From JACKII01 sp041687435 (lineage in GTDB: Bacteria; Pseudomonadota; Alphaproteobacteria; Bin95): a stretch of DNA of 64,000 bases. The DNA lies in the NCBI GenBank assembly GCA_041687435.1, contig JAWLBX010000001.1, positions 1 through 64,000 of the forward strand, in the 5' to 3' direction. This document shows, piece by piece, positions 60,227 to 64,000 of this stretch. How positions within the stretch are numbered: the first letter of the stretch is position 1; each line of letters begins with the position of its first letter. A program made the position numbers and the translations under genes. The notes beneath the pieces were generated by a model that saw only the letters and a program-made list of their open reading frames with translations, did no database searches and had not been told where the DNA came from.

Positions 60227-61000
60227 CTACCTCTTCCCGGACCGGAACGCGTCGCGCGCCCTGGCGGCCGGCTCCGCGTCACGGCAGAGTAGCGAGACGT
60301 CGGAATCCATGAACGATGCCAAGTGGTTCATGGCGTTGGCGGTGGCGTTGATCGCCTCCTTCGACATGGTAACGATCTCGCCCGGCATTTCCGCGGCGGC
60401 TTCGGCCAGTTTCAGCGCGCCTTCGACCGCCTGACCGTCGTCGGCGAGTTCGTCGACCAGACCCCAATCGTGCGCCTGCTCTGCGCCCATTTTCTCGCAC
60501 AGCACGACGATACGCTTGGCCCGGGCCGGGTTGACGAAATTGAGCAGCCGCGGGATCGCCTGCCATTGCAGGGTCAGGCCAATTTTCACCTCCGGCACAT
60601 AGAGATAGGCCGACCGGCCCATCACCCGCCAGTCGCAGGAAATAGCCAGCGCGACGCCGGCGCCGACAGCCAGCCCCTCGATCGCCGCCACCACGATCTG
60701 CGGCGTCTCCTCCCACGCCCGGCAGAGGCGGCGGCCCAACTGGCTTCGCTCCCGCTGATTGGCAAAACCCTGCGCGCCATAGGTCTCTTTCAGATCGGCC
60801 CCGGCGGAAAAAGCCCTGGCGGCGCCGGTCAGCACGATGGCGCGGCACTCATGGTCGTTGTGAAAACTTTGGGCGACAGCGGTCAGTTCGCGCACCAGCG
60901 GCTCGTTAAAGGCATTCAGCGCCTCGCCACGGTCGAACCGGACGATGGCGACGGCGCCGCGGCGCTCAATAGTGGTAAATTGCCAAGGCGAAGTCGGCAT
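60227..61000 (-). CDS. Enoyl-CoA hydratase/isomerase family protein
   Basis: This is a 257-residue crotonase-fold enzyme. It has RAFSAGADLKE (about 63-73) and IEGLAVGAGVALAISCDWRVM (about 108-128); the ASP-type region reads PEVKIGLTLQWQAIPRLL. The first catalytic glutamate of hydratases is at the E of PEVKIGL, while the second position is glutamine or tryptophan, so it may be an isomerase or related enzyme. It lies 69 bp downstream of the dioxygenase gene on the same strand. Confidence 0.88.
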   Translation of the reverse strand: MPTSPWQFTTIERRGAVAIVRFDRGEALNAFNEPLVRELTAVAQSFHNDHECRAIVLTGAARAFSAGADLKETYGAQGFANQRERSQLGRRLCRAWEETPQIVVAAIEGLAVGAGVALAISCDWRVMGRSAYLYVPEVKIGLTLQWQAIPRLLNFVNPARAKRIVVLCEKMGAEQAHDWGLVDELADDGQAVEGALKLAEAAAEMPGEIVTMSKEAINATANAMNHLASFMDSDVSLLCRDAEPAARARDAFRSGKR

Positions 61001-61069
61001 GGGAGAAGATCCTTGATTTCAGGCTGGGAAAAGCCGGAGCGTAAATGCTGCGCTCCGGCCAATGGCATC

Positions 61070-61966
61070 TCATTCGGCGGCCTGGGCGACCGCGCGTTCT
61101 TTCAGGTGGCGGATCAATTGCCGGTCGTGCCGCGTTTGGGCTGAAATTCCGGCCGATTCCGTATAGGGCTGCCAGCGCGGCGCATTGCCCTCGACCCGGT
61201 CTCCCATCACCGTCACCCGCTCGATCACCCGCTCGCCCACGAAGTCGTTGACGACATAATGCTGGGTAAAGCGGTTATCCCACATGCCGATGGTGCCGGC
61301 GGTCCAGTGATAACGCACGGTGAAGGCGGGCTGCTGCACCCATTTGGTCAGATAGGCGAGAAAGTGGTCGCTCTCATGCGCGTTCATCTCGACGATGCGG
61401 CGGGTGAAGTGCTCGCTGACATAGAGCGCCTTCTTGCCGGTCGCGGGATCGATCCGCACCAACGGGTGAATGTGCATGCGGTCCGGGCGCTCGTGCGGCA
61501 GGGCGTCGTGCAGTGCGCTGAGCCCTTCGCAGAGATCTTGCAGCGGCGGCGACAGGCCCTCATAGGCAGCCGTGAGACTGGCCCACATGGTATCACCGCC
61601 CACCTCCGGGCAGACTTTCATGTTCAGGATGGAAAGCAGCGCCGGCTGCTCCAGGAAGGTCAGGTCGGTGTGCCACTCGTCGGCAATCCCGCCCTCACTG
61701 GCCTTCAGGCGGAAAATTTCCGGGTGTTCCTCCGCATTCCGATCCTTCAGGTTCGGATGGCCTTCCAGCGGACCGAAATGGCGGCCGAATGCAATTTGCT
61801 CGTCAGCGCTCATAAACTGGCCGGGGAAGAACAGCACCTTGTGTTCGTGCAACAGATTTTTGACCTCGCCGATGTCGCTTGCGCTTGCTTCCGCCAGCTT
61901 CATTCCGGTGATTTCAGCGCCCAGGGCCGCCGAAAGACGTTTTACAGTCCAACTGTTTCGGGTCAT
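61070..61966 (-). CDS. TauD/TfdA-family Fe(II)/2-oxoglutarate dioxygenase
   Basis: This is a 298-residue non-haem iron oxygenase related to taurine dioxygenase and alkylsulfatase. The iron ligands are in EWHTDLTF (about 97-104) and the distal His in RFTQHYVVND (about 235-244), followed by the 2-oxoglutarate arginine in RVIERVTVMGD. PALLSILNMKVCPEVGGDTMWASLTAAYEGL matches the TauD core. The start at 61966 has GAGGAA directly before it. No sulfonate transporter is adjacent. It is distinct from the dioxygenase at 35972. Confidence 0.9.
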   Translation of the reverse strand: MTRNSWTVKRLSAALGAEITGMKLAEASASDIGEVKNLLHEHKVLFFPGQFMSADEQIAFGRHFGPLEGHPNLKDRNAEEHPEIFRLKASEGGIADEWHTDLTFLEQPALLSILNMKVCPEVGGDTMWASLTAAYEGLSPPLQDLCEGLSALHDALPHERPDRMHIHPLVRIDPATGKKALYVSEHFTRRIVEMNAHESDHFLAYLTKWVQQPAFTVRYHWTAGTIGMWDNRFTQHYVVNDFVGERVIERVTVMGDRVEGNAPRWQPYTESAGISAQTRHDRQLIRHLKERAVAQAAE

Positions 61967-62221
61967 TTCCTCAATCGTCCTTCTTCTTGGAAGGTTACGC
62001 AGCCCAGTCGGCGGAACCTGCGCCCCGTTCGGCGACCACGCTGATCGCGTCAACAGCACCACCAAACTGCAACTCGCGTCAATAGACCTGCGGCCGGACT
62101 TGGACTTCCGGCGTCTCGGCTGTTGATTCAGCCAATAACAATGAGGCTTGATTGCCTGCGTGTAGTGGAAATTTTGCCGACGCAGGCTTCACAACAGATT
62201 ACCAGCACTGGATATTCATTG

Positions 62222-63089
62222 ATGTCGAATGTTTCGGAAACTGTCGCCAGTATTGGTCTGTCCGCCATCAAGGACATGGCCTCCCGCGCCGCCAAACGCG
62301 AAGGGGCGGTTTCGCTTGCCTGGGGCCTGCCATCCTTCCGGACGCCGGAAGCGATCCGTACCGCGGCCGCTGCGGCACTGGCCAGCGACACGGAGATCGC
62401 AAATACACCCTGCCGGACGGCCTGCCTGCGTTTCGGGAGGCCGCGGCTGCCGATCATCACGCCCGCACCGGTCATGGGATTTCCGCCGAGGCGAATATCA
62501 TCACCTCCGCCGGCAATATGGAGGCCTGCAAGGTCGTGCTGCGCACCCTGCTAGACCCAGGCGGTGAAGTGATCGTAACCGACCCGTGTTTCGCCTCCCA
62601 CCTGCTGCAGATCAGGCTGGCAGGGGGCAAGGCCGTATTCTGGCCGATGCACGAGGCGGATGGTTGGCGCGCCGATATCGCTGGCCTGGAAAGCCAGGTG
62701 ACGACCCGAACCAAGGCAATTTTGCTGGTCACTCTCTCCAACCCGACCGGCACCGTTTTCCCGCGCGGGGATTTGGCCGCCATCGGCCGCCTGGCCGAAC
62801 GGCATGGCCTGCTGGTCATCGCCGACGATCCCTATTGCGGCTGGACCTGCTGGCCCATGTCTTCAGCTATGTGCGCCCGCAGGGCGCCTACTATGTCTTT
62901 CCGAAAATTCTGCTGCCTCATCGCGACAGCTACAGCTTCGCCCTCGACATGCTGGAAAGGGCGGGCGTCTCCACCACCCCAGGCGGCGCCTTCGGCCCGC
63001 ATGGCGAGCACCACCTTCGCATGGCCTACTGTGTCGAAGAGGACCAAATCGACCAAGCCTTCGACCGGCTGGAGCGGTTGTTTGCCTAA
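62222..63089 (+). pseudogene. Aminotransferase class I/II remnant: frameshift plus internal deletion
   Basis: The N-terminal part (SIGLSAIKDMASRAAKREG..SLAWGLPSF) begins at 62222 in one frame. Near 62400 the homology moves to a second frame (KYTLPDGLPAFREAAA), consistent with loss of one base where GKYTL is expected. That frame carries SAGNMEACK, LSNPTGTVFP and VIADDPY up to about 62835. It then jumps to a third frame with FSYVRPQGAYYVFPKI and the normal C-terminus, ending at 63089. About 110-120 residues are missing between the last two pieces, including the PLP-binding lysine (SFSK-type motif). The gene cannot make an active enzyme. Upstream 61967-62221 holds no other gene. Confidence 0.85.
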
Positions 63090-63116
63090 CCTGCCGAAGC
63101 CGGCTACGGACGGGCG

Positions 63117-64000
63117 CTAGCTGCGGTTGGAGAAGGCCGTTTCTGCGCTGGTGATAAACTCCAGCAGGCAGGTTTGCCCTTCCTCAGTTGCCCGTTTCGC
63201 TCGCAAAATGGCATTGCCAACATCCGCGGGGTCCTCCACCCGCCGAGGTCTTTGGCGAGCGCCGCATAATTGCCGCCCAGATCCCGCGCCTTGTGTTTTT
63301 CGTGGCTCAGTTGCATGTGTGGGATTTCAATGGCCATGGTCGAATTGTTGAGAACGATGGTGCAATGCGGAATGCCGCTGCGCACTGCCGTCTCGAAATC
63401 GAGCCCGGTCATGCCGAAGGCCGCATCGCCCATGAAATTGACGCAGAACTTGTCGGGCGCCGCCACTTTCGCCCCTATGGCGAGCCCAAGGCCGGTGCCC
63501 AGCTGGTGCGACTTGCGCCAGCCCAGATAGGACCGCGGCACGGTGGCCCGGTAAAAGGGCAGAATCTGATCGCGCGGGCTGCCACTATCGTGCGTAACGA
63601 TGGCATCGGCCGGGTCGATCACGCGCATGAATTCGCTGATGACGCGATAGGGCGTCATCGGCACCTCATTGCTGGTCAGCTTCGCCTGCCATTCCGCCAG
63701 CCAGGGTTCGCGCAGATTGGCGATCCTCTTCGCCATACTGCCATCGGGCTCCCTGCCGCGCAGCCGGTCGCGCACGCAGTCGATCAGCCCGCGCAGAACC
63801 AGCCTCGCGTCGCCCAGAATGCCGATTTCGGTTGTATAATTCTTGTTCAGATCGCGCGCGTCGTTGGTAGCGTGAATGATTTTTGCCCCTTTCGGCAAGG
63901 CGGGGCTGGTGATGCGATGCGGCGTCAGACTGGAGCCAATGCCAAGGATCACATCCGCCTCGGCCAGCAGGGCCTTGCCATGGCCGGTGTAGACGATGCC
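63117..64000 (-). pseudogene. ThDP-dependent enzyme, C-terminal part, frameshifted and cut by the window edge
   Basis: This is the C-terminal two thirds of a thiamine-diphosphate enzyme of the acetolactate synthase/benzoylformate decarboxylase fold. The central domain (ILGIGSSLTPHRIT) and the ThDP-binding domain with GDAAFGMTGLDFETAVRSG...NN are present. The N-terminal domain lies beyond base 64000. At about 63236-63243, right after KDLGGW, the reading frame shifts. The first frame ends at 63104 in unrelated sequence, while a second frame continues with EDPADVGNAILRAKRA to a stop at 63117. A short deletion at a GGGTGG repeat would explain it. Only about the last 42 residues are affected, so partial function is possible. 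Confidence 0.75.

Overview
The window is GC-rich DNA with densely packed, operon-organised genes. It most likely comes from an alphaproteobacterium, perhaps Rhodospirillales-like. The evidence is a SAM-II riboswitch (a class known mainly from this group) upstream of metZ, a TPP riboswitch, many ABC and TRAP uptake systems, sigma-54 promoters, and housekeeping genes such as apaG, nudC, tyrS and anmK. I cannot name a genus from the sequence.

Layout. 1-1640: an accessory edge with AT-rich DNA, repeats resembling an IS21-type element end, a tandem palindromic site, a small membrane protein and a tyrosine integrase. 1899-4199: a pirin-wrbA operon with a divergent LysR regulator. 4257-19912: an uptake and catabolic region. 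A GatC-like/amidase pair (atzG/atzE type) diverges from a five-gene peptide-type ABC transporter, and two back-to-back sigma-54 promoters sit between them. An atypical DapA-family protein and an isochorismatase-like hydrolase follow. Then come a small ABM-type protein, a Baeyer-Villiger-type monooxygenase, a TRAP transporter and a luciferase-like oxidoreductase.

19940-25956: the most interesting locus. A promoter and a TPP riboswitch precede a LuxE-like acyl-protein synthetase, a LuxC-like acyl reductase, a three-gene ThiXYZ/SsuABC-type ABC transporter and an SDR. Read together, these could import a carboxylate related to thiamine, activate it, and reduce it to an aldehyde and then an alcohol. 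That would be a carboxylate-reducing salvage route under thiamine control (inference).

25992-39072: acyl-CoA and amide metabolism. It holds an aminotransferase with a carboxyltransferase, a hydroxyisobutyrate-dehydrogenase-like enzyme, a paired acyl-CoA dehydrogenase, an acyl-CoA ligase, an amidohydrolase, a TauD-type dioxygenase, an M20 amidase and an SDR. 39225-46199: a radical SAM protein of unknown role, SAM-II-controlled metZ, apaG, two tandem TrkH potassium transporters and nudC. 46311-49614: a second TRAP transporter. 49764-53151: tyrS, anmK and msrP. 53270-61966: enoyl-CoA hydratases, a luciferase-like oxidoreductase, a sirtuin, an AmpG-like permease, alanine dehydrogenase, a lactonase-like hydrolase, an oxaloacetate decarboxylase-like protein and a second TauD-type dioxygenase. 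62222-64000: two decaying genes, an aminotransferase remnant and a frameshifted ThDP-dependent enzyme that runs off the right edge.

No tRNA, rRNA or CRISPR array was recognised. Starts were chosen by ribosome-binding site and family alignment from memory; no database search was possible.
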